Positions 50,390 through 62,115 of a stretch of DNA of 64,000 nucleotides are shown piece by piece. Source of the DNA: Galbula dea. Taxonomy: Eukaryota > Chordata > Aves > Piciformes > Galbulidae. Each line of letters starts with the position of its first letter. Positions within the stretch are counted from its first letter, which is position 1. A program made the translations under genes and the position numbers. The stretch lies in contig VWZX01008269.1 in the NCBI GenBank assembly GCA_013399015.1, forward strand, positions 152,213 through 216,212. Direction: 5' to 3'. A model generated the notes under the pieces. That model made no database searches and had not been told where the DNA came from. It saw only the letters and a program-made list of their open reading frames with translations.

Positions 50390-51939
50390 TGTACTTAAGT
50401 TATGATTGTTGTTGTTGAGGTTTTTTTATGAGAAGTTATATCACTATATTGATTCTTAAAAGAAGGCAATGTTTGCTTCTTTCAGTAGACTTTCAAGTCT
50501 TGCCATCCTCTTTGTTGAGTGATTAACTTTCTTAGCCAGCTATCCTGTTAGTGTCTTGTGGAGAGAACAAGATTTACTTGACTCTTTAATTTTGCTTTTG
50601 ATTTATATGGGATATTTTTGTGTAAATACAGTATAAAAAAAGATTTTTGAGTATGTTTATGCTCCTGCATGTATACAAGTGTGAGAGTGAGTCTTTTGTG
50701 TAAAAGATTTTTTAAAATAACATTGTGATCTAAGAAGACACAAGATCAAATCTTTGACACCCACCAAAACCAAACTGTCCTTCAGGCCTTTTGATTTTAT
50801 ACAAGCCATGCTTGGCTGATTCCTTCCCTTAAGTCTCCTGTCACAGAACAGACGAAAATAGATTTTTTTCTATAACAGAGCAAATGTTGCCTCTAGATAC
50901 AACAAAGTGACATTTTACAAAAAGACATCTTTTTTTCAGGATGTCAGGTTCTCAGTGATTTGTTATCTGAAGTTTTTATTTCCATGTTATTTTTCACCTG
51001 TTGGGTTGACTATAATGCACTGATACCTTTTACACTCAGTACTGTTTTATTTACTTATGATAGTGAAACCTGTATTTGTTAATGGTAATAGTGAAAAACA
51101 TTAAGATGCTGATGATATCTGCAATCATTTACTCCTATCTTTACATTTAGAGTACTGGATCTTAAATTTTGACTGTTAGCTCAATTATGGTTTAAAAGAA
51201 AGGACTTCAGAAATATCTTTTGTAATGATAAGGTGAACTCAGCTGAAAACAGCTTTGGCAGTGTCAAATGAATTCTTTCTTTGTATGGCTCTTGAATGTT
51301 GCAATGATTATGAAATTGGAATCAAAAGCTGCACAGCAAATTTTTTACCTTGATGCAAGATCTAGGTAATATGACTTAGCTTCCTCCTTACTTACAAAGC
51401 TATTAAAAGCTCTTGGCATGCTTGTGAAAAGTGGAAATGGTGTGTGGAGAAGGCAGTATTATGCAGGACTCAAGGTACTATATGTGTTTCTACATAAACA
51501 CCAAAACCAAAATGCCATGAAAGAAATAGAACATATAATTTCACCTGGAATCTGTCATAGAACTCATTTTGGAACTATGTAGGGCAGGTATTTCCTTTGT
51601 TTCATTCTGAAAAAATGTTAGATTTTGGGAAATTTCAAGTAAATTATGAGACAGCAATATTTCTGGCAGTGAAAATTAAAAATATTTCTTATAAGTTCTT
51701 TGCTATAAAAAAATGAAGAATTATCTACTAGAATAGTTGGCCTCAAATGGGTAATTTCCTTTTTTATAAATTTGAGCCAAGTTACTATTTCCCAATACAT
51801 TGTGTTATGTTGATCTGCCTGATCAATAAACCCCTACAGTGGAAGAAAGATAGATGAGGACAACATGCTCATGAAGATCAGGGAAAATTGCAGTGAATGA
51901 CTTGACCACAGCTGTTGCAAATAAAGCTGAAATTATCTC
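50390..51939. other. AT-rich unique DNA, no gene seen
   Basis: About 1.5 kb between two LTR-like segments. No gene, RNA or retroviral frame was recognised. Confidence 0.55.
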
Positions 51940-52225
51940 AGCACAAAGGGAACTGGGGTGTTTGGGGTTTTTTTTAGATAAGTGGCTATAACAGGTGAGT
52001 GGATCAAATGGAGCTATTTGGTCAGCTATATTAGTTGACTAAACAAGCAGCTACATCAGCTGAGTGAAACAGCTGTGGTATTGTTTGAGTTAACCAAAAG
52101 ATATGTCTTCCTGAGTTAGTCAGACCATTGTGGTGGGGGAGATTGTATATATAGCTTAGTTCAATGTACAGTATAGAAAACACTATAAATAAAAAGAACT
52201 TGGAGAAGAGCAATTGGCTTGGGTT
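51940..52225 (+). mobile_element. Possible LTR-like promoter/poly(A) segment
   Basis: The segment combines a G/T-rich start, a degenerate ~25-bp tandem repeat (51984-52077), a TATATATA box at 52146-52153 and an AATAAA hexamer at 52188-52193. It then runs into TTGGCTTGGGTTGCTTCAAG. Repeats in U3, then a TATA box, then a poly(A) signal some 40 bp later is the order expected of a short retroviral LTR. I recall similar ends in avian LTRs but cannot name the family. Boundaries and terminal TG/CA are not resolved. Confidence 0.4.
51984..52077 (+). repeat. Degenerate ~25-bp tandem repeat
   Basis: Units begin with GGCTATA (51984), CAGCTATA (52023), CAGCTACA (52048) and CAGCTGTG (52070), with a partial GAGCTA unit at 52011. 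The two best units are exactly 25 bp apart. Each CAGCTA start is followed by a (C/T)(T/C)AG(T/C)TGA(C/G) core and an A-rich end. Confidence 0.65.
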
Positions 52226-54341
52226 GCTTCAAGCACATATATGCCTTTCCAGATTTTGAGGGTAGCTATCGTTGTGATGGTAAAAGAGAACAGTAATGAG
52301 AATTACATTTATATTGCAAGTCAAATATATATTGCAATTGCTATGCTCTGCTAAACAATATTTGTGTTGGTATTGTGATTTGAGTATATTGGTGTATTGC
52401 AATGCTAAATCAAAATCCTGTGTAAAGTATATATCTTCATATATCTTCTTTGGCATTAAACCTTTCACATGAGTAAAGTCTAAAAAAAATCTGGTGAGAT
52501 TATCACTATTTTGTCTTTATGTATAAAGAGCAACCCCGGATTCCTTTCAATCAGAAACACCTTTGTAGAAAGCTTATCTTTACGGACCATGAAATCTCAA
52601 GCCTTTCCAGTATTGTGGTGAAGGTCAACTGTAAAGAAGAAAAAGAACACAAAATTTCAAGGCGTCAGAGACAGAGTAAGTGAAAGAAACCACAGTTATT
52701 TAAAGTAATTGTTACACCATGGAGCTGAAAAGGAGAAACTCCTGGATTCAGGATTGCTACTCAAAAGTTTGCTTATGTATTTTAGCTAACTGCTGTTTAA
52801 AGCATTATTTTTCTGAGGCAAAAGGATAAGAAAGGCTATAAGCAGAATCATTTGACATGAAACTATCGTCATGATCTCTTAGGTTAAAAATCTTCACACT
52901 GTTTTCTCAATAATTATTGATAAGGACTTCTGCAGAGAATAACAGCTGAAGCCAGATGTTTAGCTTTGAAGCACTTCCTGAGATTTCCTTGAAACCTCTC
53001 CTAAGTAAGTCTTCATAGCTCCTGGCTTTCTGTAAATAAGTATAGCAAGCTGTCTGTCACTCCTCTGGAGTTATAATACACATAGTGTCATAATGTGCAC
53101 CACTTCCCAACACAGAGAGATATTTTCTAATACATAATGTTTGAAGGCCTAGTTCTTTTATTAGTTTTAAGTTCTGTATCTGTTGGGGTTTGGGTTGGGT
53201 TTTTGTTTTGCATTTGTTTTTTATGGGGTATTTTGTCTTTTTTTTTTAATTTTTTTTNCTCCCCCCCCCCCCGGTATTAAAACACGTCAAGGCCAAAATA
53301 ATTTAGTAAAATATGCTTTAATACTTGTTGAAGATTATCATATAGCCAGGAAAACTCTTGGGGGACAGTTAGAATACTCTATTTCAAGCAGATATTTTCT
53401 TAATACTTCCTCCTACAGTAATTCTTTCATATCATTTTAATGTGAGATATAGCATATATACTTCAAATAATTATTTTTAGCTATGTTGTGCTTAAGTTTT
53501 GTACTGTGAAGCCTATTTTGCTTGAAACAGTTGTTCCAATTCCATGTAGTCCCCTCTTGTATTGATTTCATTGTCCTCAGAATTTGAGAGGTTCTTCAAA
53601 TGACATTTTATGCCTTTCTTTCTTCATTGTTGGACTTTCTCTTCAAAAGAGTATTTCAGCAGCAATTTCTTCCTCATTATGGGCCGAATAATGAACATAA
53701 AGACCTATGGACTCTTTGTTGTATAGAGTTTAGAAAACATTATAGGAAGGAATTTTAATGTTTTATTAAAATGTTAACTGTAAGGAATTCAGTAAAACCA
53801 AGCAGTTTCAAAGATTCCTAATATTGAGCAGCTGCAGTATCTGCCTTTTGAAGATGTAAAGACCACTCTGAATAATAGATGAAAGATGGAAGAGTGTAAT
53901 AATGTTGGGAGCCTTTCATCTCTCAGTTACTAATTCAAAACTAGCCTATAACAATATTGACCTTATTGACCAGAAGAATATGAGAAGTATCTCTTTAAAA
54001 TATACTATGACCTCAACACTCTCCTTACCTGGTCTTACAACATCATCACGCTAATAGCTGTTTCACATAAGTCACTAACAATTATTTTCATTACATTCTC
54101 AAAGTCGTCAAAAGAATCTAATAGAAATCAAAATGTTACTTTTAAGCCTATAGCACATTAATAAAAACAAAAGCAGGGAAAAATAGAGTAATGTTTTTCA
54201 GACATGAAAGTATATACTAGAGGAAAATATCTCTGAAGAAAGTTCATTTTTAAAAACTCTCAAACACAAACCCACTATAATGTATAACTAATATTATATT
54301 TGAGGGGGAGAGGGTTCTTTAAGTTAATAATATAGGTCTGC
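52226..54341. other. AT-rich unique DNA, no gene seen
   Basis: About 2.1 kb. A G/T-rich run (53181-53220) leads into a poly-T/poly-C tract with one unresolved base. No coding signal was recognised. Confidence 0.55.
53242..53272. repeat. Poly-T then poly-C tract with one N
   Basis: A T-rich run, one N at 53258, then C12 at 53261-53272. The N lies at the homopolymer transition, so base calling there is likely to be unreliable, including the true lengths of the runs. Confidence 0.9.
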
Positions 54342-54560
54342 TAGAATAGAGTATAATGGACTGTTTCAATTGGAAGGGACCAACATTGACTATATAGTCC
54401 AACTGCTTGACCAATTCAAGGATGACCAAAAGTTAAAAGTGTGTTGCTTAGGGCATTGTCCAAATGCCTCTTGAACACTGACAGATTTGGGGCATCGACC
54501 ACTTCTCTAAGAAGCCTGTGCCAATGTTTGACCATATACCTAGTAAAGAAATGCATCTGT
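54342..54560 (-). mobile_element. CR1 LINE 3' end, older subtype
   Basis: On the + strand the complement of a CR1 3' end is seen: CAATTGGAAGGGACC, TAGTCCAACTGCTTGACCA, CATTGTCCAAATGCCTCTTG, AACACTGACAGATTTGGGGC and CATCGACCACTTCTCTAAGA, ending at AGTAAAGAAATGCATC. It covers the 3' UTR and the extreme C-terminus of ORF2 only. The 3' UTR type differs from the other copies in the window, so it belongs to a different and probably older CR1 subfamily. Confidence 0.9.
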
Positions 54561-57500
54561 TGTGTCAGTTGTGATTGATGTGATCTTGAGGAGCTGCTGT
54601 CAGCTAATAAAATAATAATGTTTTATGTGACAAGAAGAAATGTTCCTTTTTTGTCTTTGTAGTTGTGTTAGGTTACCAAAAAAATAGTATTTCTATAATA
54701 TTAAAAAGCAAATGATAGAACAACTGTTGAGCATAAAAACACACACTTCCCTCCAACATATGGATAAAACTGTATTATTTCATAATACGGTATTTGTATC
54801 TGAAAATATTGAGCTGATAGAGTGATTTTCTTGCCAGAGTCAGTTTAAGTTACACAGCAATATAAATATATTTATTACCTTTCTTATAGGAATTAAATAG
54901 TTTTACATATAATTACAGGCATAATGTGACCTATTATTTATTTCAAATATTTTATTTACCATCTTTGAAATTAACCTACAGGTAAACATTAGCAAACAAC
55001 AAGAAAAATAAGTTAAGTAGCCCTTTGTACCATTAACTTGCTATCAGAAGTATTCAGTCTTTGCTTCCTACTTTAAAATTATGGTGCCAAGGAAAATTTC
55101 AGTCTTACACAAAACTATTATTCACATTAATCTCTGTTATATACATCCATTTCATGTTTAGTTGGGACTTGTAGAATTCACTCATGAAATGGCTATTGCC
55201 TTTCAGAATAATGTAAGTGCAGTCCTTCCATATAAACCTATTTTATAGTTAAACCTATGTTACAGTAAAGTTTGACTCCATATGTAATAATTCATTCCAT
55301 AGTCTCAGAATACTTTGGATGTTATGCACTCATACATTATTTATTGATTTATTCATTTGATTCTAGTATTGTGAGAGGACATGGTCCATGGGAATGTTGT
55401 TCTATACATTAATAATGAAAACAATTAAGATTCATTTTGCTTGAAAGAGCTTCACATTACTGAATCAAGTACTTGTTTTTTCATATAAACTGAAGTTGAA
55501 TAGAACTTGGGCATCAGCATGTTTCAATCACTGCTAGTGTAAAAATACATAATTTCTTGTGAATATGTGCACATAAATACAGATAAGTAATAAAACAGAC
55601 TCCAAATTTTCTATTTAGTTTTTGTTTAAATTTTGGTATATATAGGAGCAAAACCAGAAAATATACAAGGAACAGAACTTGTAAAACAGACATTGGATAC
55701 TCACAGTATTTAATCATACTCAGAGATTTTTTTTCCTGTCTGTAATGTCAGAAGACTATGTGGTGCAGAGATATTTACCTTTTAATAAAGCTACGGTATC
55801 AATTGGCATTAGTAAACAAATGAGGCAGAAAAATGTGTAATTTTTGAGGTTATTGTTTATCATTTTCTTTGCTATGGGTTATTATCATTGTTTCTGATTC
55901 TATTTTTAACTGAAATGACTGAACAGAGTTTGCTTCTCTGTGATTCTGTATCGTTAAAGAGTACCAAATTGGATCCTGGGTTCCATCCATGGAAGTATTA
56001 CTAGCAGAGACAGAGACATGATCATCCCACTCTTTTTGGAAGTACTACTATAGACCGACTACTGTGGTTAATACTGTGCAGAAATATTCACTGGTTTAGT
56101 ACAGAAGCTTTTATGTTTTAATTCAATAAACTGGACTATATGAGAGCTGAAACCAAAGCAAAAACTCTTACCTCCAGAAACCTAGTTTGTTCCTTTTTTG
56201 CACTTATGATTTTAGGTATAGTGTGCTAACATATAGTTAGTAATCAATTATTTGTTTGATTAAATTTGGAACTCTTCATATTAAGGTGGGATGAACAAGC
56301 ATGCAGCCTTCTTATTTAAGCAAAATGTAGCCTACATATAATAAACATAATTATTTTGATCATAGTAATGTTCAAATAATGTCCCGAATGCTGCTGCTAT
56401 CTCAAGTATTTTGCAGTCACTAAGTGCCTTCTGGAGGAACTGTAGATCTATATAAATTACTGGCCTTTAAAAACACTGTCTCCAGTTTAGCCCTGAAATC
56501 TGGGGCAGACTTAGTAAACAGTTTTCTTCAGTTTTGCCTTTCTAACACCAATCTTCCCATAATTAGTCAACTGTATATGATGTACTAGTTGTCAATAAGT
56601 CCATGAACTTTTGGAAACCTCTTTACACATCTTGGACTCTAGGTTACATGAATGTAGAATATTAAGTATTGGCCTCATCTTTTATGAAGATATAACCATA
56701 ATAGAAACAGGAATTTTCATGTTTACCTTACCTGCAGCCAAATGTCTGATAGGTAGATAGCACAGTATAGTACCACCATATGATCCTCAAGTTTTTGACA
56801 TGGAGCCCTGCTTTTTGTCTTTAGAAATTCATTCTACTGTAAAGAAAATGTCAGAATTTCATACTAAGTAACTAAACAAAAAGAAGTATAGAAAGGACAA
56901 TTCGTGCTGGGGGGGAATATATTCAACATAAAGAAAGTTTCCTGTACATTTAGCTTCATAATTTCATGCTTGAAATGCTAGTGCAGCAAGGATAACAAAA
57001 GGTAAAATGATGCTGGGTCTAAGTGAAATGGAAAACCATTGATATATAAGCTGTTCTAGCTCCTTTTTCTTCTAAATAATAAAGAGCAATTGAAATTAGA
57101 AATTTGCTTAGTGGTGCAGAAATAATTTGAATGCCACCAGAGATAATATACAGTTAACTCTCAGCTTGTCCAGTTTATTTCTGACTCGATTTAACTAGCA
57201 GACTACACAAGTTGTATCTTCTGAGATTCCTAATAAGTATGAATGTATACATGATTTCATGAAAAAAATGTGGTGAGGCTAGGTGACTTATCCTAAGTAC
57301 TGCACCTTCTGTCAAGATTAAATCCTATCACACCTTGAACAAAGCTGTAGTGAGATTGGTGTTCCCCATGAATAGAAAACAAAAGATCAACTGCTAGTAA
57401 CATTATTAAAAATCATTATTTTGCTCATTAAATGTTTATCTGGATTTGCAGGAGCTAGTTATTGGGAAGAATGTAGGCTTAAACTATGGCTCTGATAATT

Positions 57501-57704
57501 TTTCATAGGGCAAAATATTAAAAGAGCAAAAAGAACATGAGACAGAAACATTCGGAATGGTGAGCGTGAAGACTTCTGTAACTACAAAAGAAATTAATGT
57601 CAAATAGAAATACAATAACAGATATTAGGATGAGAAAAGAAAAAAATATCACAAGAGTAAGACTAAGGAAAGAAATAAGAAAACTATCTTAAATATATAA
57701 AATC
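54561..57704. other. AT-rich unique DNA, no gene seen
   Basis: About 3.1 kb of unique AT-rich sequence. No open frame worth reporting, no RNA gene and no clear repeat. Confidence 0.55.
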
Positions 57705-57851
57705 GTGGAGTCTCCTTCTATGGAGATATTCAAAACCCGTCTGGACGTGCTTCTGTGTGACCTGGTCTAGGGAATCCTGCTGTGACAGGGGGGTTGGACT
57801 AGATGGTCTTTCAAGGTCCCTTCCAACTCCTAATATTCTGTGATTCTGTGA
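57705..57851 (+). mobile_element. CR1 LINE 3' end (ATTCTGTG subtype)
   Basis: About 147 bp on the + strand, starting abruptly at GTGGAGTCTCCTTCTATGGA and ending with two ATTCTGTG octamers. It is nearly identical to the matching part of 40838-41038, with about ten differences by eye, most of them transitions and a few clustered at the CTGCCTCAGC/CTGCTGTGAC site. It is shorter at the 5' end than that copy. Confidence 0.95.
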
Positions 57852-59011
57852 TAACATTATACATTTTAAGACATGTTAATAATTTTACTAATATGATGAC
57901 ATGAATGAATTATGAAATTTTATTGAACACTACAATCAAATTGAGTTAAACTTTAAAATGAAATAAATAGTAGAAACAAGAAGACCTCTAATTGAAAAAA
58001 AGATCTGGAAAAGAAAATCTTTGGTGACAGAAAGAAACTGTTTAATCAAAATAGAATTGCCAAACACACCTCTTCCTGTCCCCACAAAAATAAATCTTTA
58101 ATTAAATTAGAGATGAAAAAGCCCATCTTCTGTATAACAAGCATAGTATGTTCAAGGAAAATTTCCAAGTACTCACTCTGTTATAGTTAGTAAGCTCAGT
58201 ATTCTTTATTGTTTCCCTTTATCTATGTTCCTGTAGTTGTTTCTCAACAGAAGCACTGCAGTAACTTTAGCAGCTATAGTGATGCTTTAAGGCAGTTATA
58301 TTACCCCATTTCCCACTCAGATCAGAGTCAATTTATATTATGAAAACATTGTTACAGGTTTATCAAGTGCAGAAGCTGTTTCCTACCCTTAAAAAGAGAT
58401 TGGGAATAAAGCAAAACTCAGAATGGATGTTTCTGCTAAGTAATGATAGAATATAATCTCTTGCAGCATTAATTATTGTCCATACTGTGGTTGAAAGAAT
58501 AACAAGGAGAACAGATCATTCTCAAGAGACAGTTTAGAAATGGTCAGTCTGTTTTGGAGGGTGACAATTCAATATTACAGATATAAGCTATTCTTTAACA
58601 GCTGATCTCACTGACAGAAAACAGTTCAGGACACATCCAAGTTACTAGAAAAGACAGAACCTCAGAAGTTGTTCAAAATACCCTGAAAGAATATGGCTGC
58701 AAGGGTTAAGAGAAAAGATAGTTATTTTAGTTAAAGATATCATAAGATGTTTGACGGATCAAGGCTGGAAACGTAAGAATATAAAAGGCTACAAGCATAT
58801 CTTCATACTCCAAAAGAGAGCTGAAGGTACTGGTGTGTAACTTAAACTAAGAAGAGTTTTCAAAAATAGATAGCTTCTTTTATGGGAAAGTAAGAAATAC
58901 AATTGAAGTGGAATATGTAGGCCGCTGCATCCAGCCCTTTCACGTCACAAATCATTTTACTGAAGTTTCAAAACCTTCTTATAGTTTCCCACTTCCAATT
59001 TTTCAGAGTTT
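57852..59011. other. AT-rich unique DNA, no gene seen
   Basis: About 1.2 kb with no recognisable feature. Confidence 0.55.
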
Positions 59012-59150
59012 CCCAGAACCACAGAACTGTTGAGGTAGGAAGGCATCTTTAGAGAGTGCTCAGGCCAACTGTGAACATCAGAGCAGGGTCAGCTTTAGAA
59101 GTTACCTCAGAGCCACATCCAGTCAGGTTTTGATTGTTTCTGCAGTAACT
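59012..59150 (-). mobile_element. CR1 LINE 3' end fragment, diverged
   Basis: The + strand shows CCCAGAACCACAGAACTGTT, GAGGTAGGAAGGCATCTTTA, then CAGAGCAGGGTCAGCTTTAG and GCCACATCCAGTCAGGTTTT. These match the reverse complement of a CR1 3' end of the 'CTCAGAGCAGGGTCA' type, with substitutions and small indels. The coding part is limited to the last residues of ORF2. Confidence 0.82.
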
Positions 59151-60015
59151 AATGTAAAGCATTTTCATTTTTATACAAGTCATGTTTGTTTTTACATCAT
59201 AATGATAACTTTTTTTTTTTTCTGTCCAACTAATGGTTTCACAATGTTATCCACATTGTTTTTTCTAATGAAGAAATACATGGTCTGTCGTAGTTCCTTT
59301 CTCTGGGAAAGTCATTATCAAACCCAAGTGCGATTAATCTTTATATCTTCCCTTTATTTTCTGTAAAATCTCTAGGTCTTACTTTATCTGTACTCCAATA
59401 TTTTTAAGAGTTTCATATACTACCGAACATGCTCTACACTGCCACTGGCAGGGCCTAGGAGCATTTGCCCTTAAATGGTCAGTTGTCTGCTTAGACAGGA
59501 ATTTCCTGAATCTCTTCTCCAAAACAAAATCTAAATTCCAACTAAATATCACTGGTTTTATGCAGTGTGCCAAACCTCAGCTTAAGACTTGTCTTAAAAA
59601 CCAATGAAATGGAAATTCTCAAAATCAAAGAAAGTTTGAATAGACTTCCATAGCAATATCTGATTCATGCACTTGCCTGTGTGAACTGGCAACCACGCTT
59701 AGTTAATTTCATTAACATGCCCATTTTATTGAGTTTGTTCATATTTCCTTTATAAAGAATCATAGGTACAGTCATAAGATAAGCCATAAGATTACCCTGG
59801 ATTTCCTTAACAGTGATTTCTCCTTTTCAGGGTGTGAGAACTGTGGGCAAGGGGAACAGCAGTAAACAAAACTACTTTTTCTCAGTTCTCATTCAGTAAG
59901 TTCAGGAGACTTTGATGCTTATCTACTTTATTGTTCATGTGGTTAGTTGTGGGTATCTACCTCCAGAGTCACAGGCAGATGAGCTCTCACACTTCCATGC
60001 TCTCTCTGTTAACAG

Positions 60016-60102
60016 GCTGCAAGGTGTCAAAGAGGCCAGGCTGGGTGTACCAAACCCAAAGGACATCATCATGCCTGTTCAAATCCCACTCCTCACGGTT
60101 GT
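60016..60102 (+). other. Weak candidate exon (splice-flanked, three frames open)
   Basis: A pyrimidine-rich stretch ending TGTTAACAG precedes the interval, and GTAAGTTA follows it. The 87 bases are GC-richer than their surroundings and open in all three + frames. Candidate translations include 'GVKEARLGVPNPKDIIMPVQ' in one frame and 'SKRPGWVYQTQRTS' in another, and none matches a family I know. It could be a non-coding RNA exon, an alternative exon or chance. Confidence 0.18.
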
Positions 60103-61678
60103 GTAAGTTAGAGAAAACGAGGATGATGTGATTAGTACTGGCTTCACTGACATCTAGATCTACACTCATTGACATTGGAGACTTTGTCCAATTTATGGTT
60201 AATCAAATAAATGCAAATTAGAATAAGACTCTACTAAGCTAAAGTGCTGACTGAAATATTTGTGGTCCGTATAATAAGGAGATGTAAGAGAGGTTAAGAG
60301 ACATCTGCTCTGATTTAGCAGGGGTCTCAGATTGATATCCACGCATCAGACTCTGACTTGCTTTCACTGTGAAACAGTAATAGACTGTTATCTCATGATT
60401 GCAAGAAAATAACCATGAGTAGGTATTTCCAAACATTTAGATAAATGACTTCTTCTTAATCAGAGAATAATTTTAGATTGCTAGTACACATGAGCAACAA
60501 TATGACTTTGTTTCTATAATACAGATTTAGAAATGAATTATAAAGTTAGGAAAGAAAAAAAAGAGCCAACAATTTAGTTTAATGGAAAAGTCCTCAGTTT
60601 GTCTAAAAATTTCTCCTCCTTATTTTCTTCTGTCTACCAAAATATCAGCTGGGCAGATTATTCCAAAATTCTAAGTAGCTGTCTCTACTGCCCTGTTAAT
60701 TTAGTGTAATTTAAAATATTATTCTTTTATTTCTGCGAGACTATAGATATCAAGACAGCAATGTAATTATGAAATAAAAACACCAGATATTCACTTAGAA
60801 CAAAATCTGTCAAAAGCAGTTTTATTTGTTTAGCATTTCTTCTATGACTGAATTATATATTCACATTTTTTAATGGAAAGCAATAAACACAGTGCTCTTC
60901 TTATATAAAAAGTGTTTGAAAGACAAAACAATTACTGCAATCTCTATAAATTGTTCTACAGCATAGTAGCATCAGTACTTTACAGCATATCAGCATCAGG
61001 GCTTTGCTCTCTCCAAGCTTCTTGTGCACCTCCTTTCTGGCAGAGAATGGGAAGCTGAAAAATCCTTTGGGATAAGCACTACTTAGCAATAACTAAAACA
61101 TTAGCATATTATCAACATCTTTCTCATACTTGATCCAAGACACAGCACTGTACCAGCTACTAGGAGAAAATTAATTCTATCCCAGCTAAAATCACAGCCA
61201 AATGGCATAGCTGATTTTATCCTCTTGTTATTAATGCAGCTAATACACTAGAAAGATGATAACCTAAACAAAGCAAAATAAAAACCTGCAGTTTTAATGT
61301 AGCAAAACTAAAAACTCTCTTTACTGCATGACATTATGGTTGATGTTAAGAAAGACCTGTGAGGCATAAACCCGTTTTTTACATGTGAAATGGAAATCAC
61401 AGTCTTCTATGGCATCGTAAAGACTGAAGAGTTTTATCCTAGTTTTTCTTTCTTGTAAGTCAACACATCAAAGTGCCTGCCAAGAAAAAGATTCTAAGAT
61501 ATATCATTAGCAGAAGACCATGGTTTCTTACAATATTGTTATATGCCCTGCAGTGCAGATTAGTGGGTTTTAGTGAATAGCTATGTAATAACCTTAAAAG
61601 CCAGCCAGTTTTTATAAGAAGCCAGTACATTAGATCACTGGAGCCAATCTTTTGTATTATTCAAATCTACTACATTGC

Positions 61679-61695
61679 TTTTTTTTTTTTTTTTT
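61679..61695. repeat. T17 homopolymer
   Basis: Seventeen consecutive T followed by CC. No CR1 or SINE body adjoins it, so it is not an obvious retroelement tail. Confidence 0.95.
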
Positions 61696-62059
61696 CCTAC
61701 CCCTCAGGAAATAAGAGAAAGAGTGGGAAAGCGAGAACCAGAATCAGTGCCTCTGGGAGCACTGAATTGAGAAAAAAAAAATCTGAAATTCCAGAAACAG
61801 CTAAGACCTCTTGCCACCTTTGCCACTGCAGTTTAATTCCAGCAGGTTTTATAATGGAATGAAGTTTAAGCTGCAAACAATTGAAATAATTGCCGATCCT
61901 GGCATAAATTCCTGCTGCAAGTGACACCTCTTCAGGCTATTTCTCAGATTTTTGACATGGTCAAGGGAGCTAGTGTCTCAAAGAATAAAATATACCTTCC
62001 TGGGAGAAATGTTGTGGAAAATGCTTGAATTACAACTGTATTTTTACTAGGTAGTTTTT

Positions 62060-62115
62060 GGGTTATTGTTTTTTGGGGGGTTTGGGTTTTTTTGGCGGTT
62101 TTGTGTTTGTTTGGG
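62060..62115 (+). repeat. G/T-rich run with clustered G tracts
   Basis: G tracts of 3, 6, 3, 2, 2 and 3 bases (62060-62062, 62075-62080, 62084-62086, 62094-62095, 62097-62098, 62113-62115) are separated by T-rich spacers on the + strand. A two- or three-tetrad G-quadruplex is conceivable, but the spacers are long. Confidence 0.75.
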
